A DNA stretch of 64,000 nucleotides from SXOA01 sp046593355 (GTDB taxonomy: Bacteria > Planctomycetota > Planctomycetia > Pirellulales > Pirellulaceae): the NCBI GenBank assembly GCA_046593355.1, contig JBKJNY010000044.1, forward strand, positions 96,352 to 160,351. Direction: 5' to 3'. The notes beneath the pieces are model-generated. The model was not told the DNA's origin and did not search any database. It saw only the letters and a program-made list of their open reading frames with translations. The position numbers and the translations under genes are program-made. Below are positions 1 to 9,112 of the stretch, one piece after another; the first letter of the stretch is position 1; each line of letters opens with the position of its first letter.

Positions 1-223
1 CCATATCAATTGCCTTCACGACTGCTCCGGAAGGAAGCTTCCCCGCAGGATCGGGGGGCAAAGCATTTTTCCAAGCATCCAGAGCAACCGTCAGAGCTGC
101 CTTGGCCTGAGCCTCTTGGGGGACGTACTTCGCCGTGCTACCACCGCCACTGCCGCAACCGGCCGGGACCGCGAGCAGACCGCTGCTTAGGAGGAAACTG
201 ATTAGTAGCAAACGGTAATTCAT
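1..223 (-). CDS. small lipoprotein, ALDAWK family (3' end cut by window edge)
   Basis: The ATG lies at 223-221 and the frame stays open to the left edge, so the C-terminus is missing. The visible 74 residues begin with a lipoprotein signal ending in PAGC (Cys about residue 23), followed by a Gly/Ser linker and the stretch AALTVALDAWKNALPPDP. The same 'AL..aLdaWK' motif occurs in the lipoproteins at 5980-6459 and 9113-9526, so I read the three as paralogues. Function is unknown; an envelope location is inferred from the lipobox. The start codon overlaps the stop of the upstream efflux gene as ATGA, which suggests translational coupling, and a CAGGAG ribosome site precedes it. Confidence 0.8.
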   Translation of the reverse strand, partial: MNYRLLLISFLLSSGLLAVPAGCGSGGGSTAKYVPQEAQAKAALTVALDAWKNALPPDPAGKLPSGAVVKAIDM

Positions 224-3200
224 ATTGTACTCCTGATGCTTTGGCCGGCACCGCCATTCTGGGGGGCCGCAGTCGAAACGGTCAATTGGCTGGGAACAAT
301 GAGGGGGGTCAAGTCGTTCGCATTCTCGGGGTTCGCATGCTCTCTCAAGCGATGCCAGCGCCAGCGGCGCACCCAGTAGAACATGACCGGCAGGAGCAGA
401 TCGACGAGCTCGTCGGCAATCAGAATCCCACCCAGGACGGGAGCTGCCATCGGACGGATGACTTCAGATCCCACGCCGGTTGCCCACAGCATGGGGGCGA
501 GTCCGAGGATCGTCGTCGCCTCCGTGAGGAGCTTGGGCCGCAAACGATGCACTGCTCCGCGGAGCACGGCATCCTTCAGTTCGGGGAGCGTCATGTTTTC
601 CAGCCCCCCCGCGCGCTCCACCGATTCGCGGAGATAGACCAGCATGATGATGCCCGTCGATGCCGCCATCCCCAGGCAGGCGATATATCCGATGGCCACC
701 GTAACCGAGCTTGGATAGCCCAGGAGCCATTGCAGAAATACGCCTCCCGCTAGCGCTCCCGCGATTGCCGGAACGACCAGCAGCGCGTCCGCCAGATCGC
801 GGTACGTGAAATACAAGATCACCAGGATCAGCCCCAGCACCAGGGGGACGACGAGCATCAGCCGGTTTCGCGCGCGGACCTGGTGTTCGAACTGTCCTGT
901 CCATTCGAGATGGACCCCGCGTGGCAGCGTGACCTTCTGGGCCACCACTTGCCGCGCCGCGCGCACGAACTCAATCGGATCGCGCCCTTTGACATTCAGC
1001 CGCACGTAGTTCCTCAGCAGGCCGTTTTCGCTCTTGACGCTGGCCGGTCCCTGGGCGATTTGCACCTGGGTGACCTGGCCGAGCGAGACCACGGAATTCG
1101 TGGCAGCAGAGTCCGCGCCGCGAGACAGGACCGGCAAGCGGCGGATCGCTTCGACGTTTTCGCTGTGGTCCGCCGGAAAGCGGATGCGTATGGGATGACG
1201 CTGCCGCTGTCCGACGAGAACCGCCGATTGTTTCCCTCCAAGAGCGATGGCAATCACGTCATGAATGTCCGATACGCTAACCCTCAATCTGGCCGCTGCC
1301 GCCAGATCGGGCCGGATATCCAGATAACCCTTGCCGCGCACGGGATCCGCTACGACACTGACGGCCCCAGGCATTTGCCGCAGCACCTCGGCCACCTGCT
1401 CGCTGGCAGCGACCACGTCGTCCAGTTGATCTCCCAGCACGCGAATTCCCACGGTTGTATTGACGCCGGTGGCCAGCATATCGACCCGGTTTTGGATCGG
1501 CATCGTCCAGACATTGGTCCAGCCGGGCATTTGGACCGCCAGATCGAGTTCTCCGCCAAAGCCGACGAGATCGGCCCGCTCCTTGCGCCAGAGCGTAAAG
1601 CCGCCGGCGATCTGGCTCGTGAGCTCCGTCTGCAAGCCGTCGAGAACCGGAAGCGGATCGATTTGCGGGCGTTCGTATTGGACCGTGCCGTGGTGGCTCG
1701 CCTGCGGAAGCGATTTTGCGGGGGCGCTGCGAAACGCCGTGAGTTTGGCAATTTCAGCCGCCAGTTTTGGATCCTTCACCGGAAGCCGGATCGACAGGTC
1801 TTCCAGCACCACCCGCACGAAGGTTCCAGGCCCGCGAGCAGCAAGGTCTTGATCAAGCTCTCGAACGTGCTGACGCCACTGCTTTCGATACTCCGCCCGG
1901 AGGGAGGACCAGAGTTGCAGGTTAAGGCTAGCGTCTTCCGTCATCAGTTTTTGTTCGCGCAGCGACGCCAGAGCAGCGCGGGCGATTTCCGCGGCATCGA
2001 TTTCGTTGGGCCCCATGGCCAGGCTGCGGCCGGCTGCCTTCGGCAAGCGGCCGGCGAGGAGGACGATATCACCCTCACGGTAAGATCGCGCCAGAAGCCC
2101 AGCCGCCATAGCTTGCCGCAATGTTTCGCGGGCCGCGGCAACGAGCAATTTCTCCGCCAGTTCCCGCTGCTGCTCTTGATTCCGCTGCCAGGCGATTTCG
2201 CGCATCAGGATGTCGAATTTGGCCAGCGCGGCAGTTGCTGAATCCTCTCGAAGTTGTTCATGGTCCGCCGTTACACTCGGCAGTTCCAGCAAACCGCGGC
2301 TGGCGAGCAAATTGACCGCCCGAGTGGTGTAGGCCCGCGCATCGGAAAGGGAAAGCTTGCGCTTGGGCCAGAAATCTCGCTCGCGAAAGCTCACCATCGT
2401 CTCGATCATGTCCAGCGGCGCGGGATCGGCCGGCGTGTCGGCCCGCCCGGCCTTTCCCATGACCATTTCCACCTCGGGGAAGCGGCACAGAATCATGTCG
2501 CGCGCCTTGAGGTCGTCCGCCGATTGCCGGATGGAGGCTCGCGGCACCGTAATCGGCATATCCATCACGGTCCCTTCGTCGAGCGGCTGGAGAAACTCGC
2601 TTGGCAGCGGCTGAATCTGACGATCGGCAACCAGGGCGATCACGAGGAGGCTCCCGGCCATGCACAGCCTGGACCATGTTTTCTTTCCCAGGAATAATAC
2701 GAAGAATAGCGCGCCCGCGAGGACCGCCAGCAGGAGCACGGGATACTCCATCCAGCGAAATCCCAAAGCTGCCGCGCCTAGCAGAAAGGTGACGCTCGCC
2801 AGCCACGCCATGGCGGCAGGGCGATCCAGCAGGAATCGCAGCAGGGGGAGATACACGTCAATGAGGTTTCGTACCAGCCAGCTTTCGCGCTCGCTCCGCA
2901 ATCGGCCGCGGACGAAGAACGTGCAGAGCGCGGGGACGAGCGTGATGCTCAGAATGGCCACCGCCGCCAGGGCAAAACTCTTCGTGAAGGCGAGCGGGCG
3001 GAACATCTTCCCTTCCAGTCCCCCTAGCGCGAAGACCGGCAGGAACGACAACAGCATGATCAGCACGGAGAAGAAAATCGGCCGTCCCACTTGCTGACAG
3101 GCGGGAATGACAATCGCCCGCACGTCGCCGCGCACCGGCTGACTGCCGAACTGGCCATGCAAGCGGTGCATCACGTTTTCGGCCATGACAATGGAGGAGT

Positions 3201-4458
3201 CGACGAGGACGCCAATCGAAATGGCCAGGCCAGCCAGCGATAGGATGTTCGTTTCCACACTCACGATCCCCAGCGTCCGCAGGAGCCACATCATGAGGAA
3301 CGAGGCGAGCACCGCGAGCGGCAACGTGATCGCGATGACCAGCGAGGTGCGAAAATGAAGCAGCACCACGAGCACGCAGATCGTGGCCGTGGCAATCGCC
3401 TCGATGAGCGTCCTAGTCACGGTTCCGACGGCGCTCGTGATGAGGTGCGTCCGGTCGTAACCGGGAACAATCCGCACGCCGGGAGGCAACCCCGGCTGTA
3501 GCTCCATGATTTTCTCCTTGAGGCGGCGGGTCAGCGCCAGCGGGTTCTCGCCATACCGCATCATCACGACGCCGCCGACCACTTCGCTGCCGTCTTTTTC
3601 CAGCATGCCGCGGCGAGGGGCCGGGCCCAGATGGACACGGGCGATGTTCCCAAGCATGACACTCTTCCCGGCAGGACCGGGAATCATCAGGCTTGCCAAG
3701 TCGCGCGCCGCCTGTTCCAAGGAGAACTTGCCGGAACTTTCTGCCGCAAAGCCAATTCCTCCCGACGAGCGAACAAAGAACTCGGCCGTTTGACTTTGCA
3801 GAATCTGTCCGCCCGCGGGACTGGTTGCTCGTTTCAGCTCGCGCTCCAGATCCGCAATGGTCAGCCCGCCGGCTGCGAGGGCCGGCGGATCCACGGTGAT
3901 CTGAAACTCTGGAGTGAAGCCGCCCACGCTGGCCACTTCGGCCACCCCTTCCACCGCGGCGAGTTGATGCTTGATCTGCCAATCCTGCAGATTGCGAAGC
4001 TCGCCCAGATCGTAGCCGGCTCCTTCCACGGTGTACCAGAAGACCTGTCCCGTGGCCGGCGCATCCGGTGCCAGGCGCGGCGTGACTCCGGGAGGCAAGT
4101 CCCCCTCGAACGCGGTCAGGCGTTCCCCCACCTGGCGGCGGGCAGCCTCCAGGCCCGCGCCGTCCTCGAAGATCACGTGGATCATCGAGTAGTTGAAATC
4201 ACTGGACCCGCGCAGCGTGCGAACTCCGGGAATCCCTTGCAGCCGCAGCGAGAGCGGATGGGTCACCTGGTTTTCGACATCCTCGGGGCCGTGACCTTCC
4301 CAGGCGGTGAAGACGATGATCTGCGTTTCCGATAAATCCGGAATGGCGTCCATCGGCGTGAAATAGGCCGCCCACCCGCCCGCCAGCGCGAGCGCAACCG
4401 CGGCGAACACCACCAGCCAGCGGTGGCGAATCGACCAGGCGATAAGCGCTTCGATCAT
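220..4458 (-). CDS. cusA: CusA-like heavy-metal RND efflux pump, enlarged
   Basis: Inner-membrane proton-driven pump of the HME-RND type, expected to export Cu(I)/Ag(I). The start at 4458 is chosen because it forms an ATGA overlap with the upstream adaptor gene; an earlier ATG at 4506 lies inside that gene. Visible family features are the N-terminal transmembrane helix, GHGPEDVENQVTHPL, and DSSIVMAENVMHRL in the TM4 region. Three methionines match the CusA metal triad: M634 (MDMPITVP), M684 (APLDMIET) and M994 (RVDMLATG). The protein is 1412 residues against about 1040-1050 for typical CusA. About 260 extra residues, helical and charged, lie between M684 and M994, and extra hydrophobic segments precede M634. 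No outer-membrane CusC/TolC gene is visible. Metal specificity is inferred from the triad. Confidence 0.93.
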   Translation of the reverse strand: MIEALIAWSIRHRWLVVFAAVALALAGGWAAYFTPMDAIPDLSETQIIVFTAWEGHGPEDVENQVTHPLSLRLQGIPGVRTLRGSSDFNYSMIHVIFEDGAGLEAARRQVGERLTAFEGDLPPGVTPRLAPDAPATGQVFWYTVEGAGYDLGELRNLQDWQIKHQLAAVEGVAEVASVGGFTPEFQITVDPPALAAGGLTIADLERELKRATSPAGGQILQSQTAEFFVRSSGGIGFAAESSGKFSLEQAARDLASLMIPGPAGKSVMLGNIARVHLGPAPRRGMLEKDGSEVVGGVVMMRYGENPLALTRRLKEKIMELQPGLPPGVRIVPGYDRTHLITSAVGTVTRTLIEAIATATICVLVVLLHFRTSLVIAITLPLAVLASFLMMWLLRTLGIVSVETNILSLAGLAISIGVLVDSSIVMAENVMHRLHGQFGSQPVRGDVRAIVIPACQQVGRPIFFSVLIMLLSFLPVFALGGLEGKMFRPLAFTKSFALAAVAILSITLVPALCTFFVRGRLRSERESWLVRNLIDVYLPLLRFLLDRPAAMAWLASVTFLLGAAALGFRWMEYPVLLLAVLAGALFFVLFLGKKTWSRLCMAGSLLVIALVADRQIQPLPSEFLQPLDEGTVMDMPITVPRASIRQSADDLKARDMILCRFPEVEMVMGKAGRADTPADPAPLDMIETMVSFRERDFWPKRKLSLSDARAYTTRAVNLLASRGLLELPSVTADHEQLREDSATAALAKFDILMREIAWQRNQEQQRELAEKLLVAAARETLRQAMAAGLLARSYREGDIVLLAGRLPKAAGRSLAMGPNEIDAAEIARAALASLREQKLMTEDASLNLQLWSSLRAEYRKQWRQHVRELDQDLAARGPGTFVRVVLEDLSIRLPVKDPKLAAEIAKLTAFRSAPAKSLPQASHHGTVQYERPQIDPLPVLDGLQTELTSQIAGGFTLWRKERADLVGFGGELDLAVQMPGWTNVWTMPIQNRVDMLATGVNTTVGIRVLGDQLDDVVAASEQVAEVLRQMPGAVSVVADPVRGKGYLDIRPDLAAAARLRVSVSDIHDVIAIALGGKQSAVLVGQRQRHPIRIRFPADHSENVEAIRRLPVLSRGADSAATNSVVSLGQVTQVQIAQGPASVKSENGLLRNYVRLNVKGRDPIEFVRAARQVVAQKVTLPRGVHLEWTGQFEHQVRARNRLMLVVPLVLGLILVILYFTYRDLADALLVVPAIAGALAGGVFLQWLLGYPSSVTVAIGYIACLGMAASTGIIMLVYLRESVERAGGLENMTLPELKDAVLRGAVHRLRPKLLTEATTILGLAPMLWATGVGSEVIRPMAAPVLGGILIADELVDLLLPVMFYWVRRWRWHRLREHANPENANDLTPLIVPSQLTVSTAAPQNGGAGQSIRSTI

Positions 4459-5960
4459 GGGGTGGCTGCCGAAGTAGTCTTCGTGGTTTTCACGCGCGAA
4501 CGGCACCCTTCACAACAGAGATAAACCGGCCGCTGATCAACTTCGATTTCCACGAGCTCTCCCATCGAGCCCAGCGGAAGCCGGGTGATGGGGCAGATCT
4601 TTTGTCGGCGGGCCAGAAGGAGTTGTTCCGGCGACAGCTTGAGTGAGGAGAGGAGATCCGCGATTGGGCCCGCGCCGGAAACTTGCGTGGTCGCCACGCT
4701 TTGGCCTTCCCGCGCTCCTGCGCCGAAGTAACTTGCCGCCAGGCTCGGGTTCAGCCGCGTCTCCGCATCCAGCAGGAAAGCCCCGCTGGCCGCCACGCGT
4801 TGCCCCGGCAAGAGGCCCGAGACCACCGGGTGATAGCCTTCCGCTGGAGGAGCTAACTCCACGGGGACGCAATCGAACATGCCCGGCATCGTCTCCAAAA
4901 AGACAAACTGCGCCGCGCCGGTATCGATGACGGCCGATTCGGGCACGGCGAGAACCTGACCTGGTGGGGCGTACGTGAGAACCCGCGGCAGTAGCTTCAT
5001 CCGGCTGCAAGTCGCACAGGTTCCAGAGTCAGCATGTTTGTCACGCGGATGGACGGGGCACCACCAATCCAGACGCTGATTCGGAAGCAGCGGATGCTCA
5101 TGTAAACTGTTTTCGTCGAAGGGGCATTTGCCTGCTTTCAAGTGCAGATAGGAAGGATGATCCGGACAGAGAAAGACGGCTCGCGGGCTTCCCTTTTTCA
5201 GTGGTGGCGGGTCACGCGGCTGGGATTTGAGCGGCTCAAGCTCCGCCGCGGCAATGCGGAGCAAGATGCTGACCTGCGTCCCTGGCGGCAACGAGGCGGT
5301 GCCTTCTTCGGGTTGAATAGCCAGACGATACGAGTTCTGATTTGGGTTCTTTAATTCCAAGGAGACAACTTTGCCCGTCATCCTTATTGGGGCTGCGTCG
5401 CGAGCCACCGTCAACTCGGCCTGCTGCGAAACGAAGACGAGCGACAGATCGAGCGGGCTCAAGTCGGCCACAATCGTGTACACGCCACCGCTGGCCGCGG
5501 GTTCACTCCTTCCCGACAATCTCACCTCGCGCAGGAGCGGCAGATAGGCAACCTGGCTGGTCTTGATCCCCGCCAGTTGGACACGGTAAGGGGAGAGTTG
5601 CATGCGGGCAACCACACCTTCGGGCAGCAGGGCCGCTTCGCCCCGCTGGCGGCGGACGAGCGGCATCTTGCAGACCGGACACTTTTCCGGCCATGTGGAA
5701 AGCACGCCTGGACACATGGGGCAGAAATACTCCGTGTCCGTGGAAATCCCCCGTTCGCCGCTGCTCGAACCCGTTGTCCAAACAACAACTCGGTCCCAAT
5801 AGAGCGCAAGCCGCGGCCAGCAGGCGACGAGCGCAAAGATCGCGCCGACGATCAGAATGAAACGGAGCCTCACCTGGACAAGCTGGAGGACATACCCCAG
5901 TCGCGAGGCTGGAGTGCGGCTGTCCACCGTGGAAGGCGAATGTTCGGAAATGGGCGGCAT
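4455..5960 (-). CDS. cusB: CusB-like periplasmic adaptor with several metal-binding knuckles
   Basis: Membrane-fusion adaptor partner of the downstream RND pump, 501 residues. A single transmembrane anchor lies at about residues 33-52. A heavy-metal-binding motif follows (YFCPMCPGV...CPVCKMPL, Cys 80, 83, 94, 97), then the barrel-sandwich/beta-barrel region at about 115-240. Two further Cys/His knuckles sit at about 265-279 (LCPDHP...KCPFDEN) and 301-318 (CPVHP...CATC). The C-terminus (456-489) has CPITRLPLG and PVYLCCEGC, resembling YHS/TRASH-type metal-binding segments. Four potential metal sites in one adaptor is more than CusB normally carries. The stop overlaps the pump start by 4 bp (ATGA); the gene starts 19 bp after the upstream lipoprotein gene, with AGGA upstream of its ATG. 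Confidence 0.88.
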   Translation of the reverse strand: MPPISEHSPSTVDSRTPASRLGYVLQLVQVRLRFILIVGAIFALVACWPRLALYWDRVVVWTTGSSSGERGISTDTEYFCPMCPGVLSTWPEKCPVCKMPLVRRQRGEAALLPEGVVARMQLSPYRVQLAGIKTSQVAYLPLLREVRLSGRSEPAASGGVYTIVADLSPLDLSLVFVSQQAELTVARDAAPIRMTGKVVSLELKNPNQNSYRLAIQPEEGTASLPPGTQVSILLRIAAAELEPLKSQPRDPPPLKKGSPRAVFLCPDHPSYLHLKAGKCPFDENSLHEHPLLPNQRLDWWCPVHPRDKHADSGTCATCSRMKLLPRVLTYAPPGQVLAVPESAVIDTGAAQFVFLETMPGMFDCVPVELAPPAEGYHPVVSGLLPGQRVAASGAFLLDAETRLNPSLAASYFGAGAREGQSVATTQVSGAGPIADLLSSLKLSPEQLLLARRQKICPITRLPLGSMGELVEIEVDQRPVYLCCEGCRSRVKTTKTTSAATP

Positions 5961-5979
5961 TGAATGTCCTAATTAGGTC

Positions 5980-6459
5980 TCACTTCTGTGGGGCAACCGC
6001 CTCTTTGGCATCGTCCACGGGAAGCATCTTGTGTTCCCAGTGCGTGACCATGTCGTACTCTTCCTGGCGGAAGACCCAGATTGGATCGATGCCAATCAAG
6101 ATGAAGTCGATCTTCTCTTCGGCGGCCGGGTTGGTGAAGATAACCCGCACGGCGAATTGCCGCCCCTGGTCACCGGCAGTTTCTCCAAGAATCTCATAGC
6201 TTTCGAGCTTCTGCCCTGGCCGTCTGAGCGTATCCCCTATCTCGATCGCGGGCGTACCTTCGATTCGTCCTGGGGACTCGCCCAACTTCCAGGCATCGAG
6301 TGCCGCGGTGAGCGCCTGCCGGCAGAGCTCTGCGGAAGGCCGGTAATCGTCCGCGGTACGGGTCTGGCAGCCGGCGAGGAAGGCAACGCCGAGGAGCAGA
6401 ATAGCGCCGCGGACAGCGCGGGGATCGTGCCTCGTGCGTTGGCTATCGCCGCTTTCCAT
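5980..6459 (-). CDS. small lipoprotein, ALDAWK family
   Basis: A 159-residue exported lipoprotein with a signal segment at about 18-30 and lipobox FLAGC (Cys31). The mature part begins with a helix containing ALTAALDAWKLGE, then IEIGDTLRRPGQKLESYEIL and a beta-rich stretch ending near RQEEYDMVTHWEHK. The motif order (ALDAWK, a Pro-Ala-Ile segment, G-KL--YE-L) is shared with the lipoproteins at 9113-9526 and 1-223. It lies 14 bp downstream of a DUF1559 gene and 19 bp upstream of the CusB gene, so it is probably cotranscribed with both. Function unknown; I do not recognise a named domain. Confidence 0.85.
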   Translation of the reverse strand: MESGDSQRTRHDPRAVRGAILLLGVAFLAGCQTRTADDYRPSAELCRQALTAALDAWKLGESPGRIEGTPAIEIGDTLRRPGQKLESYEILGETAGDQGRQFAVRVIFTNPAAEEKIDFILIGIDPIWVFRQEEYDMVTHWEHKMLPVDDAKEAVAPQK

Positions 6460-6473
6460 GGGGCCATCCTTTG

Positions 6474-7499
6474 TTACGGCAGTGACGCCACTTCGTTTCC
6501 ATCTTTCGTCCCGATCGCCCGCCAGACATTGAGATCCACTGTGCCGGGACAGAATTTCACTGAGCCATCGACCATCATGAGCTGCGCGCCGCCCGGATGG
6601 CTGCTGCTGGGAGGAACCTGCATGGCCATATTGGTCATGGTCCCGTTAAAAGGAATTCCCGCACAGGCAATGGAGTTTGGCGGGGCAACGTGATTGTAAA
6701 GCGTGCAGCAGTTTTCCCCCATGACCCAACTAAACCCCCATTTGCTCGTGAGCGGCGTGGCAGTGTTAGGATTCGTGGCGTTGCAGGTGTTGAAGGTGTT
6801 ATCCAGCGTCGTCTGGTTGGACATCACGAACAAATCGCGGCGGGGATTTGGATTGCCGAGCCCGCGCAGGCGTTCGCTGAAGAAGGCCGTGGTGCTCGTT
6901 CCGTCGGTTACCGATGCCATGTTCGCCACGCCGGCGAACATGAACATGCCACGATTGGTTTCGTTGGGCAGGGTATCGCCGGGTCCGGCGGGGAAGTCCG
7001 AGCGATCACAGAGGAATCCTCCTTGGTTGCCGGCATAATTATTCTGTCCCGGCCAATCTGAGCCTGGCGCTTTGCCGTCCGAAGGACAGAGAAAGGTCGG
7101 GACCAACGACTTGCTTGCACTGAGGTTCACATTGCTGTAGGCCGGCATGAACGCCACCACTCCACCCATTCCCGGAGTGGAAGGAGCGAAGTCAAATTTG
7201 AGCGAACTGTAAAGCGGATCCTGTTCCATGAACGGCAGGACGAGGGCATGAACCGACCAGCGAGCATAGGGAGCCTCGCCCGGATAGCTCTTTCCCTTGC
7301 CGGGCGGAAAAACGCGAATGGCGTCGTGGTACAGGTGCAGGCCCACCCCCATCTGTTTGAGATTATTGGCGCACTGAATGCGGCGGCCTGCCTCGCGGGC
7401 AAACTGGACCGCGGGCAAAAGTAGCGCCACGAGAATGCCGATGATGGCGATCACCACCAGCAGCTCGATGAGCGTGAAAGCGGGACGTTTCTGAGACAT
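6474..7499 (-). CDS. DUF1559 pseudopilin-like protein
   Basis: Type II secretion/type IV pilin-like protein of the large planctomycete DUF1559 family, 341 residues. The N-terminus MSQKRPAFTLIELLVVIAIIG is the prepilin peptidase/methylation signature (cleavage expected before Phe8), followed by a hydrophobic helix and the conserved FARE--RR-QC-NNLKQ region. The C-terminus carries the H-X9-DG signature (HPGGAQLMMVDGSVKF). GGAG lies 8-11 bp upstream of the ATG. First gene of a run DUF1559, lipoprotein, cusB, cusA, lipoprotein, all minus strand with short gaps. The role of DUF1559 proteins is not known; surface or periplasmic fibre-like function is inference. Confidence 0.95.
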   Translation of the reverse strand: MSQKRPAFTLIELLVVIAIIGILVALLLPAVQFAREAGRRIQCANNLKQMGVGLHLYHDAIRVFPPGKGKSYPGEAPYARWSVHALVLPFMEQDPLYSSLKFDFAPSTPGMGGVVAFMPAYSNVNLSASKSLVPTFLCPSDGKAPGSDWPGQNNYAGNQGGFLCDRSDFPAGPGDTLPNETNRGMFMFAGVANMASVTDGTSTTAFFSERLRGLGNPNPRRDLFVMSNQTTLDNTFNTCNATNPNTATPLTSKWGFSWVMGENCCTLYNHVAPPNSIACAGIPFNGTMTNMAMQVPPSSSHPGGAQLMMVDGSVKFCPGTVDLNVWRAIGTKDGNEVASLP

Positions 7500-7586
7500 G
7501 TCTTACTCCAAAAATGGGAATTAGATTAATACTACACGTTAAAGTTGTTATCGAGCATATTCTTTTCGGCATCGGACGAAGGATAG

Positions 7587-9059
7587 TCACTCCGCCGTCA
7601 AGCCCGCAGCCTCGGTAATTCGGTCGAAAGCGGCCCGCGTCGTAATAAAGTTAATGAGCTGTACCACTTCGCGCGGGCCGGCTTGCTTGACCGCTTCGTC
7701 CACGTCCGCGTCGGTCAGAATGACCGGCGAGGCGGCCAGCTTGCGGGCCACGGTGAACATCGCCCGGTCAGCCGGGGAGTATCCATCCCACGAGCCGTCC
7801 AGCTTGTAGACGTCGTCTTGCGAAACGCCCAGCGAGACCAGCTTCTGCTTGGCCAGGCCGGTCGCATACCAGGCGCGGTCCTGCCGGGCGATGATCCACG
7901 ACACCTGGGCTTTGAGGACCGGCTTCAGATCGCCGGTTTCCTCGGCGGTCTTGATGCCCAAGGCTCGGCTTTGCCCTTCACGGGGGAAATTGGCCAGCAA
8001 TCTCGCCCACTGCGGCATGGATTTATCTGTCCAGGCTTCGCCATAGACTTCGCGGGCCTTGGCTTCGTCCACCAGCGGCAGGCGGGGCTTGCGGGCCTTG
8101 GCGGCGGCGAGCCCCTTTTCCACGGCCTCGCGCGATTCCAGCTTGGGCCGGTTGAAGAGCGAGAGCGTGGTGGGCTTGCCGGTCTTCTCGTCCGGCTGGA
8201 AGGGAGCGACCTTGGTGATGACGCTGGTGAATTCTTCCGAAGTGGGCGTCAGGTAAGTCTGCACGGTGCGGGTCCCTTCAGCCGGAGCCGTTCCCGGCCC
8301 GCGGAAGCCGCCGCCACCGGCGGACTGCGGCACGCCGACCCCTTCCTTCCAGCGATTGATGGCGTTGTTGCCGGCCATGGAGAGGCTCATCTCCAGGATT
8401 TGCAGGTCGGTGTAGTGCTTGCGGAGGGCTGCGATGTCGGCATCACCCAGCTTGTGGGGCTCGTAGGTGAATCTGCGGGCGTACGTGAAGGCGGCTTGCT
8501 CGGCGGGGGTGAAGCGGGACCAGTCGCTATCGAGCGCGGCGATCTGATCTTCCTTCAGGCCGGCACCGAGGAGCTTGGACTCCTGGTGCCCCATGCAATA
8601 CTGGCAGTTGTTGGTGCGGGAGACGATCCAGAAGAGCTCGACCTTGAAGGGGTAACCGAGTGTCATGCCCGGTTCCTGTTCGCGCTGGCCGAAGCCACCG
8701 CGGGTGCCGGTCTTCCCCGGTTCTCCCTTCTTGTCGCCGGTCTTATCGCCGGCTTTGTCTCCCGAGGAGCGCCCGCCGCCGCTAAAGCCGCTGCCGGCCG
8801 GGAGGTAGAGCGAACGAAGCCGGCCTTCATACCCGCCGCCGACGCGGCCGGGGGTCTCGGACGCGAGCTTTTCCTTTTCTTCCGCGGTGGGCTCCGGCAG
8901 GGGGATGCGGGGCTTGCGGTTTTTCATGTCCTCGAGCAGGCGCTTCATCTCGGGGCGAGTGAGCGGGACCGGGCGGGGAGCGGTGACGGATTCTTCGCCG
9001 CGAACAGCCAGCGGCGAGAGGAGGAGGGAGGCAATGAAAAAATGGTGATGAAGTTTCAT
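7587..9059 (-). CDS. exported protein with tandem AhpD/carboxymuconolactone decarboxylase-like domains
   Basis: A 490-residue protein with a Sec signal (residues about 1-21, ending VRGEE), a Lys/Gly-rich linker at about 90-125 with repeated GDK units, and two AhpD/CMD-like helical domains. The first has the redox motif in NNCQYCMGHQ followed by AALDSDWSRFTPAEQAAFTYARRFT. The second repeats the fold (KLDGSWDGYSPADRAMFTVARKL) but has RAWYATG where CxxC should be, so only one half could act as a thiol peroxidase-type site. It sits in a minus-strand run between a lipoprotein gene (54 bp upstream) and a DUF1559 gene (87 bp downstream). The substrate is unknown; an oxidoreductase role is inferred from the CxxC only. 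Confidence 0.85.
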   Translation of the reverse strand: MKLHHHFFIASLLLSPLAVRGEESVTAPRPVPLTRPEMKRLLEDMKNRKPRIPLPEPTAEEKEKLASETPGRVGGGYEGRLRSLYLPAGSGFSGGGRSSGDKAGDKTGDKKGEPGKTGTRGGFGQREQEPGMTLGYPFKVELFWIVSRTNNCQYCMGHQESKLLGAGLKEDQIAALDSDWSRFTPAEQAAFTYARRFTYEPHKLGDADIAALRKHYTDLQILEMSLSMAGNNAINRWKEGVGVPQSAGGGGFRGPGTAPAEGTRTVQTYLTPTSEEFTSVITKVAPFQPDEKTGKPTTLSLFNRPKLESREAVEKGLAAAKARKPRLPLVDEAKAREVYGEAWTDKSMPQWARLLANFPREGQSRALGIKTAEETGDLKPVLKAQVSWIIARQDRAWYATGLAKQKLVSLGVSQDDVYKLDGSWDGYSPADRAMFTVARKLAASPVILTDADVDEAVKQAGPREVVQLINFITTRAAFDRITEAAGLTAE

Positions 9060-9112
9060 GGATGGTTTCTTTTGAAAGGTGGTATTTTGGAGTTCATGGG
9101 TTTTGGAGGCGG

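Noticed and set aside
883..2241. A 452-codon open frame on the plus strand
   Set aside because: Antisense shadow within the cusA homologue.
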